Assembly: GCA_004151065.3 (NCBI GenBank)
Contig: NWUY0300049463.1
Coordinates: 26,214 to 41,233, forward strand
Direction: 5' to 3'
From: Larix sibirica
Lineage: Eukaryota > Streptophyta > Pinopsida > Pinales > Pinaceae
DNA length: 15,020 nucleotides
Below are positions 1-9,217 of the stretch, in pieces. The notes below the pieces were generated by a model. It saw only the letters and a program-made list of their open reading frames with translations, made no database searches and was not told the origin of the DNA. Position 1 is the stretch's first letter; every line of letters starts with the position of its first letter. The translations under genes were made by a program, and so were the position numbers.

Positions 1-342
1 AGTATGAAATGGATATGGATGGGTTTTTAATAATCCGACCTATGGTTGGGTGGAACATTGCAGTTGCATAGCCAGTTGCTTGAGACAACTTCATTTCAAG
101 ATAAGTATTCTCTTGTATTTAATTATTCTATGTCTTTAATTTATTCCTATTATAATTATGTTGGTAATTGCATGCTAGATGTGTGTAGTAGAGTTTATTT
201 TCGTTGTACTTATTTGGATTATACATCTGCACACATGTACTTTATTTGTTATGAATTTGTAAAATGATGATGCGGCTAAATTGGAAGCCCAGATTTAGTT
301 CACGCTCCCTCCCATATATCGGATTGATGGAAGGGGGCATGA
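1..342. other. AT-rich left flank with a polypurine-like tract
   Basis: No recognisable coding region. The stretch is AT-rich and a 73-codon open frame inside it has no familiar motif. Near its right end, about 327-338, is a purine run (GGAAGGGGGCA) followed by TGACACCC. A purine run just before a TG is what a polypurine tract next to an LTR start looks like, so this could be the 3' end of another LTR element's internal region. LINE homology on the other strand begins at about 343, so no LTR body can be seen. The tract reading is an inference from a short motif. Confidence 0.3.
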
Positions 343-1404
343 CACCCAACTCTTAATATGCCAGTGCTTTTCTTTGTCTAGCATAAGTTTCACCCAATAC
401 TCTTCAAGACTAGTTCCTTAAACCACACATGGGAGACATCCCCTAGCATATCCTCTAAAAGTTTAGAATCCAAAGCCTCCAATTTTTTTAACACTACTTG
501 AAGTTGTGAATCATTGTTTTAGTATATGTCACCTACCCAAGAATCCACCCATTCTTCTACTGCCCAAAGAGCCATCATAAATTGCTCACATTCAAAAAGA
601 TCCTAATTATAATCAAAATGTACCCATTATTGCCTTAGTAATTGTATAAACTCCTCCTCGTCAAGCCATCTAGGATTAAATATGAAAGGAGTGCTTGATT
701 GAGCCTCATCCTAAGCCAACTCAAGATATATTCGGTAATGATCGAACACCAAACTAACCCAATCCATGACCAATATCTAGCCACCCTCTACAAAATGTTG
801 TCGTGTGCCACAAATCTATCCAAGCATTTGTACATGACATCATCCCCTAGTCTGTTGTTATACCAAGTGTGTCGAAGCTTAAGAAGCTCCACATCTACAA
901 GGCCACCCAGTTCAGAATGATTTAGGAAATAATCGACAAGGAAATAAGCATGAGAGTTGCTAACCCATACCTCTTGGCATGATAGAGTGAAATTTATATC
1001 CCTCCATTGTAAAGCAATTAGTCCTCAAGCATAAAAAGTTAAAAATATTCTCCCAAAAAGTCAACTTCTCTTCATAAGGGCCATAAATGTTAAGTAGAGT
1101 GAGTTTTCAATCCAAACTATTGAAAAACACCTATGTACATAACTTTGAATAAATAGCAAAGAATTAAACAATGAAATATTATTGTTCTATCCTGTGATCA
1201 ATCCACCAAAATGACCATTAACATCTACCACTATAAAGTTCTAACCCCTAGAGTCTTCTTTAAATTCAAAATAATCACATCCCCTTGTCCCATGGTTTCC
1301 TTAATCATAACGATATTAGGGCTATCAAGTTCGATCAACCTCTTTAGGGCCAATTTCTTGGCTTGGCCCCCGATCCCTATAATATTCAATGAAAGTATTC
1401 TCAT
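343..1404 (-). pseudogene. LINE ORF2 N-terminal endonuclease (exonuclease/endonuclease/phosphatase fold), broken
   Basis: This domain nicks the target DNA to start target-primed reverse transcription. Seen in order from the ATG at 1404: MRILSLNIIGIGG, then IVMIKETM (family form usually QET; the catalytic Glu codon is at about 1299-1297). After a frameshift comes VVDVNGHFGGLITG, and after another frameshift NIYGPYEEKLTFWEN (about 1090-1045). Then, in a further frame, LVDVELLKLRHTWYNN and CLDRFVAHDNIL (about 895-790) match the end of the fold. The segment EEYWVKLMLDKEKHWHIKSW (about 410-348) resembles the region leading to the reverse transcriptase, after which homology ends. At least three frame changes and several stops make it non-functional. 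The domain identity is confident; frameshift positions are approximate. Confidence 0.82.
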
Positions 1405-1690
1405 GGGGGACCTAATATAGGGTTTAGAACTTCTCTAAGGACCCCTGTAATTAACCTCTAATGGCCTTGATTCACCTCTTTTATCATAGTTTCATGGGCC
1501 CATTTAAGGGCATATTTTCATCTCACCATCGATGGGCCCAACTCCTTCAAGGAATCATAGTGAAAACCCATAGACTATTATGTCTCAATCTATGTGGCTC
1601 CTTTAATAGATATAAGGTGACAATGTCCCCTCCCTTTGATAAATGAGGAAGAACAAATGGAAGCTTGACTAACAAATAGTAACAACACAC

Positions 1691-2310
1691 CTATAAAAGG
1701 AAAGTCCCCATCACAAGCCAAATCCACAAGTTAATGTCTAGATTTAATGGGACAGATTGGTGACTATTCATAAGGTAATCCTTGGAATCCTTAACCCTCC
1801 CATTAGTATTACAAGGGGGACCCTTCCTAGAAAGTGTACTAACATCTTCATTCTCCACGAGATCCAAACTATGAGTAAGAAGACATTCCATAGAATTTGA
1901 ATTGATATTACCTAGGGAATCTACCATTTCCAAACCTTGACCAAATCCTACAGGTGAAGCAATTAGAGTTGGATAAGTACCAGCCACATCCACCAACTCA
2001 TCCATCTTTGGTAATGAACCCAAAGAAATATGTGAGACAACTATCAAGGGAATCAAAAGGTCCCCGGAGACGATACAATTAGTGGTTTCCCAATTATCCA
2101 CCACAGCCTTGCTCCCTACTAGGGAGAACACACCAGAACATCACTTGAGACCTCTTGACAACCGTTAGGATGTTTATGTTCCTATCCACATTTAGGCTTC
2201 AACCTTTGGTGCCATATTTTCTTAACCAAAGGTTTTAAATAATCTTTAAAAATGTGGCAATAGGCAAGGCATCGTGAACACTGAAAATGGATATACATAT
2301 AATCCAAATT
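1691..2310 (-). pseudogene. LINE ORF1 C-terminal part with decayed CCHC zinc knuckle
   Basis: ORF1 of plant LINEs encodes a nucleic-acid-binding protein with a CCHC knuckle. Reading leftwards from 2280 gives CSRCLAYCHIFKDY, which has CX2C, the His and the right spacing. The usual Gly before His is Cys, and the last Cys is Tyr, so zinc binding would be impaired. The residues just before it (LDYMYIHFQ) also resemble the segment preceding this knuckle in plant LINEs. A frameshift near 2140 leads into an open frame, 2131-1691, with no recognised domain. That frame opens on GTG and is not a real start. The upstream half of ORF1 is missing at the LTR edge and is not found on the far side of the LTR element. 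Confidence 0.65.
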
Positions 2311-2341
2311 CTACATATGAGAACACCCATACCAAACCAGA

Positions 2342-3153
2342 TGATACAAGAGCATCCTTGGACTCGAGCAATCTGCATTGCCCAAAAATATTCATATTCC
2401 GCAAATTAGATTATAAGTTGAATAAGCATTGTTTTAGTGGTCCATTTTATTTAGTAAATTTTCTAAGTATAGAGTTATGTTTCTAACCATAGTCCAATTC
2501 AAACTGCTACTACTCTTGCTACTATTTTTTGTGCGTGCTAAAACTCCTCCGTATGATGGAATTTTAAAAGTATTGCGATGTTCTTCATTCACATCGCTGT
2601 GATCGCACTCGTTTGACCTTGCCACATTGGCATTCATTCATGATCATTCACATCCACCATTATTTCAAAGAACTCGCGCCTAAAGGACAAATTGTGAACC
2701 CAAAACGAAAAGAAGAAAGGCGAAACGGTTGGGGAAAACAGAAAGACGGTTTTGGAAACGGTTCGATCTTGGCAAAGGAAGCGAATCGATTCAAGGGAAG
2801 CCTATAGATTTTAAAGAGATATGGAAGCGATGAGAAGGGGGTTCAACCGATAGAGAGAAGATCTCGTGGAGGACACATTGGAGAAGTAGATCCAGTCAAT
2901 GAGAAATACGAGCAACCATTTGGAAAATGCAGTGACTCGAATACTATTACTCTTGTTGAATTGTGTTGTAATGTAACTCAGTGATTTCCCATTGAATCAA
3001 TAATATCTTGTCTGCATTTCATTGGTATCCATAAGTTAAATTTATGTGTTAATTTGCATTGTGTTAGAAAATAGCATGATGGTTTTCCGTTGTGTATTTT
3101 GAGAGTAGGGAGATTTTGTAACTGAGTGTTGTTTCACTGTCCTTACCTCTGCA
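2342..3153 (+). repeat. Left LTR (type A)
   Basis: Begins TGATACAAGAGCATCC and ends CCTTACCTCTGCA, with TG...CA ends. The same sequence recurs at 10798-11605 with scattered substitutions and small indels. A methionine-tRNA-type primer site lies five bases after the end. The 3' part has a near-miss poly(A) signal, AATAAT at about 2999, where the right LTR has AATAAA. Open frames inside it (about 2434-2807 on either strand) are not conserved in motif and are taken as chance. Confidence 0.88.
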
Positions 3154-3158
3154 CTAGG

Positions 3159-3169
3159 TGGTATCAGAG
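3159..3169 (+). other. Primer binding site, initiator methionine tRNA type (copy A)
   Basis: TGGTATCAGAG is the standard plant retrotransposon primer site complementary to the 3' end of initiator tRNA-Met. It lies five bases after the LTR end. The next bases (TAGG) depart from the usual C. About 170 bases of untranslated leader separate it from the gag ATG. Confidence 0.85.
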
Positions 3170-3342
3170 TAGGCTTCACTTTGAGGATACTTGCGTTATT
3201 TTTCCTGAAGGTGTGTGAGAAAGTACCTTGAGTTTGGTGGTGCATCAGCATTCTAAGTGTTGAAGAACAAGTAAGTGTATCAGCGTCTGGATTGAGGCTG
3301 TGAATGGTACTTAGGGTGTGAACTACCAGGAGACTTGTGAGA

Positions 3343-4290
3343 ATGCCGCCAAGAAGGAGAGAAACAGTGCATGAAGGTGCTAGAAATCGAGAACTTGAAG
3401 AGTTTCAAAGAAGAATAGAGGAATCAGAAAATAGAAGAGATCAAGGTGCTGAAATAGATTATGAATCTGAGGCTGAGATTGAAATTGAATGCATTCCTGA
3501 GAATGAAGACCCAGCAGAGCATTTGATATCTTATCTGAGTAACAGAGGTAGTGCAAAGGTTAAAGTTTCATGCTGTGACGGAAGCTTGAAGGCTGAAACT
3601 CTTAAATACTGAATAGGAGAGCTCGAGAGATATTGCGAATATGAGAATGTTCGTGATCCCAATAAATTTCGTTTTGCTGTTACAAATTTGAAAGGGCATG
3701 TTGCACTTTGGTGGGGCATGTTGCAGAAAGATATAATTGATAATAGGTTGGAAAGGATTAGAACTTGGAAGAAAATGGTAAGTAAGATTAAGGAGAAGTT
3801 CTTCACTATTGATTATCAACAAAATTTGTGTAGACAAGTTCAGAATCTAAGGCAAAAGGATGTTTATGTGTGTGAGTATACTAAATAATTCTTCAGGTTG
3901 TCACTCCGATCGGGAATTAAGGAGCTTGAGTATCAACGTGTAGAAAGATATGTAAATGAACTGAAGTATGAAATTCAGGACGAGATGAATACCCACTAAT
4001 TTTGTACTATGGATAAGGCTTACCAAGTTTCTATGAAGGTGGAGGAGAAGGTTGAGAGGAAAACTCAGCATAAGTTAAGAGGAAGAGGCAAAGAAAACAC
4101 TACTAGAATAAATGACAAGGAATAGGATTCAACAAGTAATCCAAGTGCTAGAGGAAATGGAACTGGTAGAGGTAGAGGCTTTGGAAGAGGAAAGGGAAAG
4201 TATGTAATTACTTGTTATAGTTGTGCAGTTGAAGGTAACAAAGCATCGGAATGTCCAGAAAAGCAAGTTTCCAACAAGAGAGGTGATGCT
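3343..4290 (+). pseudogene. gag: gag, copy A (capsid plus nucleocapsid), with stops
   Basis: Gag forms the virus-like particle and binds the element RNA. The start is taken at the ATG at 3343 (MPPRRRE), because copy B has the same start and context. An acidic N-terminal region is followed by a Retrotrans_gag-type capsid segment: DPNKFRFAVTNLKGHVALWW, then TWKKMVSKIKEKFF and the QNLRQKD segment. A Gly/Arg-rich stretch (GTGRGRGFGRGKGK) then leads to the knuckle CYSCAVEGNKASEC at 4213-4254, where the zinc-binding His is Asn (AAC, 4237-4239). Stops interrupt at 3610 (TGA where copy B has TGG), 3886, near 3997 and near 4122. At 3610, 3886 and 3997 copy B reads through. Confidence 0.85.
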
Positions 4291-4994
4291 AGAATGCAGG
4301 TTACCATGGAGGATGAGGCATCAGTGGTTGTAGAAAATGTGGTTGTACTTCCACAAGAACAAGGCGAGAACTTGATGTTTCATAGAACGTTACTTCAACT
4401 AGAACAAAAGTTAATAGTAGAACCTAAACATAGGAAAAGAGTATTTCTGACCAAATGCAAAGTTCAAGGAAAATGTTGTAACTTGATTATTGATGGAGGA
4501 AGTACGGAGAAATTGGTTTCCACTGAAGTCAAGAAGAAACTAAATTTGAATTGTAAGCCACATCCTAATCCTTATAGAGTTTCATGGTTGCAGAAGGGTC
4601 AACAGGTGACTGTGACCGAACAATGTTTGTTAAATTTTCAGATTGGATATTTTAAAGAGAAAGTGTTATGCGATGTAGTGGAGATGGATGCATGCCACAT
4701 TCTACTCGGAAGACCTTGGATGTTTGATAGAAAAGTGTTTCACGATGGCAGAGATATGAATTTGTTCAAAATGGGCAACATTATAAGTTGGCACCAATAC
4801 ATGAAGATGGTGGGAGTAACAGCAAGGACATGTATAGATGTAACAGTCGCATTATGTTATGTTCTACCAAGAAATTCTTGAAGGAGCAGAAGCAAAATGA
4901 ACAGTGTTTAGCTATATTTCCAGATAAGGTTCAGGAGGTTGAAAAGGGAAGTTCTGTACCAGCAGATATCCAATGCATGTTGGAAGATTTTAAA
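4291..4994 (+). pseudogene. Aspartic protease and linker to RT, copy A, frameshifted
   Basis: The retroviral-type protease processes the Gag-Pol polyprotein. It is in frame with the nucleocapsid part. The active-site motif is IIDGGSTEKLVS, with catalytic Asp (GAT) at 4492-4494; the DGGS form is normal for plant chromoviruses. The C-terminal flap region ends in HILLGRPWMFDRKVFHDGR, typical of the family. A frameshift near 4755-4765 breaks the following segment, and a second frame continues from about 4788 (HEDGGSNSK) to a stop at 4995-4997, where copy B has a Glu codon. The Asp is intact here but lost in copy B. The broken linker and damaged gag still make it non-functional. Confidence 0.82.
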
Positions 4995-4997
4995 TAA

Positions 4998-5502
4998 ATT
5001 GTTGCAGAGGAATTACCCACAGGGTTACCTCCGTTGCAGATTATATCGCACCAAATTGATTTGATTCCAAGATCGAGTTTACCAAATAAAGCTCCTTATC
5101 GAATGACTCTGTCAGAAAGTGAAGAAGTGAATCAACAAGTGCAAGGATTGCTTGATCGAGGATTGGTTCGAGAGAGTTTGAGTCCTTGTGTTGTACCAGC
5201 AGTATTGACACCTAAGAAAACATGGGAGTGGTGAATGTGTACTGATTTGCGTGCCATAAACAAGATCACCATCAAATACCGATTCCATTACCCAGAATGG
5301 ATGACCTTATGGATTACTTGAGTGGTGCAGAATATTTTACTAAAATTGATTTGAAAAGTGGTTATCACCATATTCAAATCAGAGAAGGTGATGAATGGAA
5401 TACTGCATTCAAGACAAAAGATGGACTGCTTGAATGGTTAGTGATGCCGTTCGGATTGACAAATGCACCCAACACATTCATGAGATTGATGAATGAAGTC
5501 CT
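4998..5502 (+). pseudogene. Reverse transcriptase N-terminal part, copy A, cut at the N
   Basis: This is the fingers and start of the palm of a Ty3/gypsy reverse transcriptase. It reads HQIDLIPRSSLPNKAPYRM, LLDRGLVRESLSPCVVPAVL, then a stop TGA at 5232-5234 where copy B has CGA, followed by [14 protein letters not shown] frame change near 5276 leads to [14 protein letters not shown]. Motif [12 protein letters not shown], keeps the catalytic Asp (GAT, 5348-5350). It continues through [19 protein letters not shown] and stops at 5502, directly before the ambiguous base and before the YLDD box. RNase H and integrase of this copy are absent from the window. Confidence 0.85.
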
Positions 5503-5503
5503 N
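5503..5503. other. Ambiguous base N at the copy A / LTR B breakpoint
   Basis: This is the only N in the window. To its left the RT reads in frame to a Val-Leu codon pair. In copy B the same point continues into GAGCCATTTTTGGG, but here the bases after N (TGAAACACATGATG) belong to LTR-like sequence. The homology break and the N therefore coincide to the base. This suggests an unresolved assembly join or gap filler, though a real rearrangement with one uncertain base call cannot be excluded. Confidence 0.8.
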
Positions 5504-6062
5504 TGAAACACATGATGTGACTCCTTCAACCTTCAATGCCACCACATAAGTGTTTCAAGATTCCACATTGGCATTGTGAATGATTGTTTCCGCCATGTGT
5601 TGGGTAGAGTAACCACACCTAGAAGATGAAGCGTCATACCTAAAAAATGAAGAGATGGGAAAACGATGAGAGGGGGTTGGTTCAACATACAGAAGAAAGA
5701 TATCACAGGGATGCGTTGGAGAAGGGATCCAAACAAAGAGCAGCGTGAAGTAAAAGGCTAAAACAAAGGATCGACACATTAATCAAGTACTCTATATGTC
5801 TCATAATTCCATAATTGTTACAGCAATAAGAGAAACCATTGGATGAATGCTGCCACTCCTATCAATATTTGTTGAATGTAACTCTGTGAGTCCACCTTGA
5901 ATCGATAAAATTATGTGTGCATTTCATTCGGCATCTTACAGTTAAAATCTTTGAGTTAATTTGCATTACGTTGGATAATAATGTGATGGTTTTTAATTGT
6001 GCAATTTGAAGGAAGAGTTAGGTTCGGTAGTGGATTGTGTGTTGCAGCACCTAGAAGCTGCA
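5504..6062 (+). repeat. Diverged LTR (type B), shortened or 5'-truncated
   Basis: The segment aligns with the 3' two-thirds of the outer LTRs. CCACATTGGCATT near 5567 matches about 2620, the GATGAGAGGGGGTT segment matches about 2832, and GTGTGCATTTCATT near 5912 and GAGTTAATTTGCATT follow in order. It ends CTGCA, five bases before a primer site. Divergence from the outer LTRs is clearly greater than between the outer two. The first 200 or more bases of a type A LTR have no counterpart. The sequence right after the N begins with TG, so a complete shorter LTR of about 559 bases is possible. Truncation at the join is equally consistent. Confidence 0.75.
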
Positions 6063-6067
6063 TCAGG

Positions 6068-6082
6068 TGTTATCAAAGCAGG
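6068..6082 (+). other. Primer binding site, methionine tRNA type (copy B)
   Basis: TGTTATCAAAGCAGG differs from the TGGTATCAGAGC consensus at two positions, probably by decay. As in copy A it lies five bases after the LTR end. The leader after it (GAGGATACTTGCGT) is closely similar to the copy A leader, which fixes the alignment of the two copies. Confidence 0.75.
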
Positions 6083-6250
6083 TTTGCTCTGAGGATACTT
6101 GCGTGATTGTTCCTAAAGGTGGGTGAGAAAGTACCCTGAGTTTGGTGGTGTATCAACATTCTAAGTGTTGAAGAACAAGTAAGTGTATCAGCGTCTAGAT
6201 TGAAGATGTGGATAATAGTTAGGGTTCGAACTACCAGGATACTTGTGAGA

Positions 6251-7200
6251 ATGCCACCAAGAAGGAGAGAAGAAGCGCGTGAAGGTGTTGGAAATCGAGA
6301 ACTTGAAGAGTTGTAGAGAAGAATAGAGGAATTAGAAAACCAAAGAGATGGAGGTGCTGAGATAGATTCATAATCTGAGGCTGAGATTGAAATTGAGTGG
6401 AATCCTGAGAATGAAGACCCTGTAGAGCGTTTGATATCTTATCTAAGTGACAAAGGTAGTGCGAAGGTTGAATTTTTGTGCTATGATGGAAGCTTGAAAG
6501 ATGAAACTCTTATTGATTGGATAGGAGAGATTGAGAGATAATTCGAATATGAGAATGTCTGTGATCCCAATAAAGTTCGTTTTGCCATTACAAAATTGAA
6601 GGGGCATGCTGCACTTTGGTGGGACATGTTGCAGAAATATAGAATTGATAATAGGTTGGAAAGGATTAGAACTTGGAAGAAAATGGTAAGTAAGATTAAG
6701 GAGAAGTTTTTGCATGTTGATTATCAACAAAACTTGTGTAGACAAGTCCATAATCTTAGGCAAAAGGATGTTTTGTGTGTGAGTACACTGAAGAGTTATT
6801 CAAGCTATCACTCAAATCAGGAATTAGGGAGCCTAAGTATCAGTGTGTGTCTATATACGTGAATGGATTGAAATATGTAATTCGGGATGAGATGAGTACA
6901 CACTATTTTCGTAGCGTGGATGAGGCTTACCAAGTTGCTCTGAAGGTGGAGGAGAAGGTTGATAGGAAAACTTGACAGAAGTTAAGAGGAAGAGGTCCAT
7001 GAAGAAGAGGCCGAGCAAACACTGTTAGAATAAATGACAAGGAAGAGGAGCCAACAGGAAGTCCAAGTGCTAGAGAACATGGAACTGGTAGAGGTAGAGA
7101 CTATGGAAGAGGAAGGGGTAAGTATGTCATTACTTGTTATAGGTGTGGAGTTGAAGGTCACAAAGTATCAGAATGCCCAAAAATGAAAGGTTCTAGCAAG
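6251..7200 (+). pseudogene. gag: gag, copy B, with stops and one frameshift
   Basis: Same protein and same ATG context as copy A (MPPRRREEAREGVGN). The capsid segment reads FAITKLKGHAALWWDMLQ and TWKKMVSKIKEKF. A frameshift near 6770 moves to CEYTEELFKLSLKSGIREP and on through DEAYQVALKVEEKVDRKT. The Gly/Arg-rich stretch is followed by CYRCGVEGHKVSEC at 7135-7176, an intact CX2CX4HX4C knuckle, unlike copy A. Stops occur near 6314 (TAG), 6374 (TAA), 6539 (TAA) and 6973 (TGA), and again near 7000. Copy A is open at the equivalents of the first four. A short insertion near 7000 relative to copy A adds a stop of its own. RNA binding could have survived longer here than in copy A, but the protein is broken. 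Confidence 0.85.
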
Positions 7201-7908
7201 AGAGGTGATCCTAGAACGCAAGTTAATATGAAAGATGAGGCATCGATGGTTGGAGAAAATGTGGTTGTAATACCACAAGAACAAGGTGAGAACTTGATGT
7301 TTTGTAGAACATTACTTAAACCAGAACATAAGTTAATAGAAGAACCTAAACAGAGGAGAATAGTATTTTAGACCAAATGCAAAGTTCAAGGAAAATGTTG
7401 TAACTCAATTATTAATGGAGGAAGTACAGAGAAATTGGTTTCCACTGAAGTAAAAAAGAAACTAAATTTGAATTGTAAGCCACACCCAAGTCCTTATAGA
7501 GTTTCATGGTTGTAGAAGGGCCAGCAGGTGATTGTGATCGAACAATGTTTGTTGAATTTTCAGATTGGAGATTTGAAAGAGCAAGTGTTATGCAATGTAG
7601 TGGAGATGGATGCATGATGCATCCTACTCGAGAGACCTTGGATGTTTGATAGAAGAAAATTTCACGATGGAAGAGAAAATTCTTATGAATTTGCTCAAAA
7701 TGGGCAACGTTATAAGTTGACACCAATGCATGAAGATGGTGGGAGTAACAGCAACAATAACAACAAGGATGTGTATAGTTGTAACAACCACATTATGTTG
7801 TGTTCTTCCAAGGAGTTCCTGAAGGAGTAGAAGCAGAATGTATATTATTTAGCTATATTTACAAAGAAGGTTCAGTAGGATGAAAAGGGAATTTCTATAC
7901 CAGCTGAG
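7201..7908 (+). pseudogene. Aspartic protease and linker, copy B, active-site Asp lost
   Basis: The frame follows the nucleocapsid with no separate start. The motif reads IINGGSTEKLVS: the catalytic Asp codon is Asn (AAT, 7414-7416), which abolishes activity in this family. Stops lie near 7370 (copy A has CTG), at 7513-7515 (TAG where copy A has CAG), and near 7614, where CHILLGRPW of copy A is damaged. The end is better preserved than in copy A, without its frameshift: RPWMFDRRKFHDGR, then YEFAQNGQRYKL. The linker carries an in-frame AAC-repeat expansion near 7750-7765 (SNSNNNNK against SNSK in copy A), and two more stops near 7830 and 7876. Confidence 0.83.
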
Positions 7909-8650
7909 ATGCAATGCATGTTGGAAGAATTTAAAGAAATTGTTGCAGAGGAATTAACCACAAGGTTACCTTTGTTGCATAGTATATCACACCAAATTGA
8001 TTTGATTCCAGGATCGAGTTTACCAAAAAAAGTGCCTTATCGAATGTCTCCATCAAAAAGTGAAGAAGTGAATCGGCAAGTGCAGGAATTTCTTGACCAA
8101 GGATTGGTTCGTGAAATTTTGAGCCCTTGTGATGTACCAGTAGTATTGACACCTAAGGAAATAGGGGAGTGGCGAGAGTGTACTGATTTGTGTGCCATAA
8201 ACAATATCACCATCAAATAATGATTTCCATTGCCCGGAATGGATGACCTTATGGATTGTTTAAGTGGTTCAAAGTATTTTACCAAAATTTATTTGAAAAG
8301 TGGTTATCACCAAATTCGAATCAGAGAAGGCGACGAATGGAAGACTGCGTTCAAGACAAAATATGAACTGTTTGAATGGTTAGTGATGCCATTCGAATTG
8401 ACAAATGCACCTAGCACATTCATGAGATTGATGAATGAAGTCCTGGAGCCATTTTTGGGTAAATTCGTGGTTGTGTATTTAGATGATATACTAATATTTA
8501 GCAGAAGTGAAGCAGAGCATGTTGATCATGTGAGAGTATTATTGCAACATTTGAAGGAGGAGAAGTTACTCATAAACCTCAAGAAATGTACATTTATTTA
8601 GTGTGAACTAGTGTACCTAGGGTTCGTGGTTTGGGCAGAAGGATAGAAAA
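7909..8650 (+). pseudogene. Reverse transcriptase, copy B, motif A Asp replaced
   Basis: The enzyme copies element RNA into cDNA. The N-terminal part reads HQIDLIPGSSLPKKVPYRM and LDQGLVREILSPCDVPVVL, followed by CTDLCAINNITIK, then a stop at 8218-8220 and a frame change near 8225. Motif A is [11 protein letters not shown]. The first catalytic Asp is Tyr (TAT, 8290-8292), where copy A keeps [22 protein letters not shown] follows, and here it continues across the point where copy A is cut. The second active-site box, [11 protein letters not shown] (YLDD at 8476-8487), is intact. A TAG at 8599 and a frameshift near 8645 separate the thumb/connection. The loss of motif A Asp alone would inactivate it. 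Confidence 0.87.
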
Positions 8651-9217
8651 ATGGATTCAGAGAAAGTGAAGGATATTCTTGAATGGCCAACACCTAGATG
8701 CACATTCGATGTGAGAAGCTTCCATGGATTGGCAGGCTTCTATCGGAATTTCATTCGAAACTTTAGTCAAATATGTACGCCTCTTACAGAGTGTACGAAG
8801 AAGGGCATGTTTCAGTGGACTGCAGCAATGGAGAATTCATTTGAGGAGTTGAAGAAAAGAGTAACAGCGCAACCAGTGTTGGAATTTCCATCCTTTAGTA
8901 AAGTGTTTCAAGTTGATTGTGATGCGAGTGGAATAGCCATTGGAGCAGTTTTGAGTCAAGAAGGCAGAATTATTACATTTTTCAAAGAGAAGTTGAATGA
9001 GGCCAAGAAGAAATACTTTGTTTATGATTAGGATTTCTATGCTATTGTGTAGGATTTGAAGAAAGGGAAACATTATTTACTACCGAAGGATTTTGTCTTG
9101 TTCACAAATCACAAATCTTTGCAATACATTAACAGCCAAGGTAAGTTGAATCAAAAGCATACTAAATGGGTAGAATTCTTGCAAAGTTATTCTTTTGTGT
9201 TGAAACACAGATTATGA
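8651..9217 (+). pseudogene. RT connection and RNase H, copy B, catalytic residues lost
   Basis: [16 protein letters not shown] begins the connection, then [18 protein letters not shown] and [14 protein letters not shown]. RNase H, which removes RNA from the hybrid, starts at [19 protein letters not shown] with its first Asp intact. The usual catalytic Glu in the KE-F-YAIV segment is replaced: the text reads YFVYD, stop (near 9029), DFYAIV, stop. The TDHKSL box reads FTNHKSL, with Asp changed to Asn (AAT, 9107-9109). It runs on in the same frame through KWVEFLQSYSFVLKHRL, a stop, and MSNKVAYVLIQR, the region joining RNase H to integrase. At least two of the metal-binding acids are gone. Confidence 0.83.

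Larger units (their letters stand above)
343..2341 (-). mobile_element. Degenerate L1-type LINE fragment (ORF1 end plus ORF2 endonuclease)
   Basis: Read on the minus strand, the order is a zinc-knuckle remnant (2280-2239), the ORF1 tail (2131-1691), a spacer, and ORF2 starting at an ATG at 1404-1402 with an endonuclease domain. This is the order of a plant L1-type non-LTR retrotransposon. The right end is cut by the LTR that begins at 2342. The left end stops at about 343, in the segment that normally links the endonuclease to the reverse transcriptase, so reverse transcriptase and poly(A) tail are absent. Several frameshifts and stops show it is an old dead copy. Exact edges are approximate. 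Confidence 0.8.

Noticed and set aside
46-267. 73-codon open frame at the left edge
   Set aside because: Opens on a non-ATG codon, is rich in Tyr/Cys/Phe as expected of T-rich DNA, and has no recognised motif.
699-920. 73-codon plus-strand open frame
   Set aside because: It lies antisense to the LINE endonuclease reading on the minus strand, which explains the openness.
2434-2807. Open frames inside the left LTR, both strands
   Set aside because: LTR noncoding sequence. The equivalent frames in the right LTR are interrupted or different.
7412-7726. 104-codon minus-strand open frame
   Set aside because: Shadow of the protease region of copy B on the other strand.
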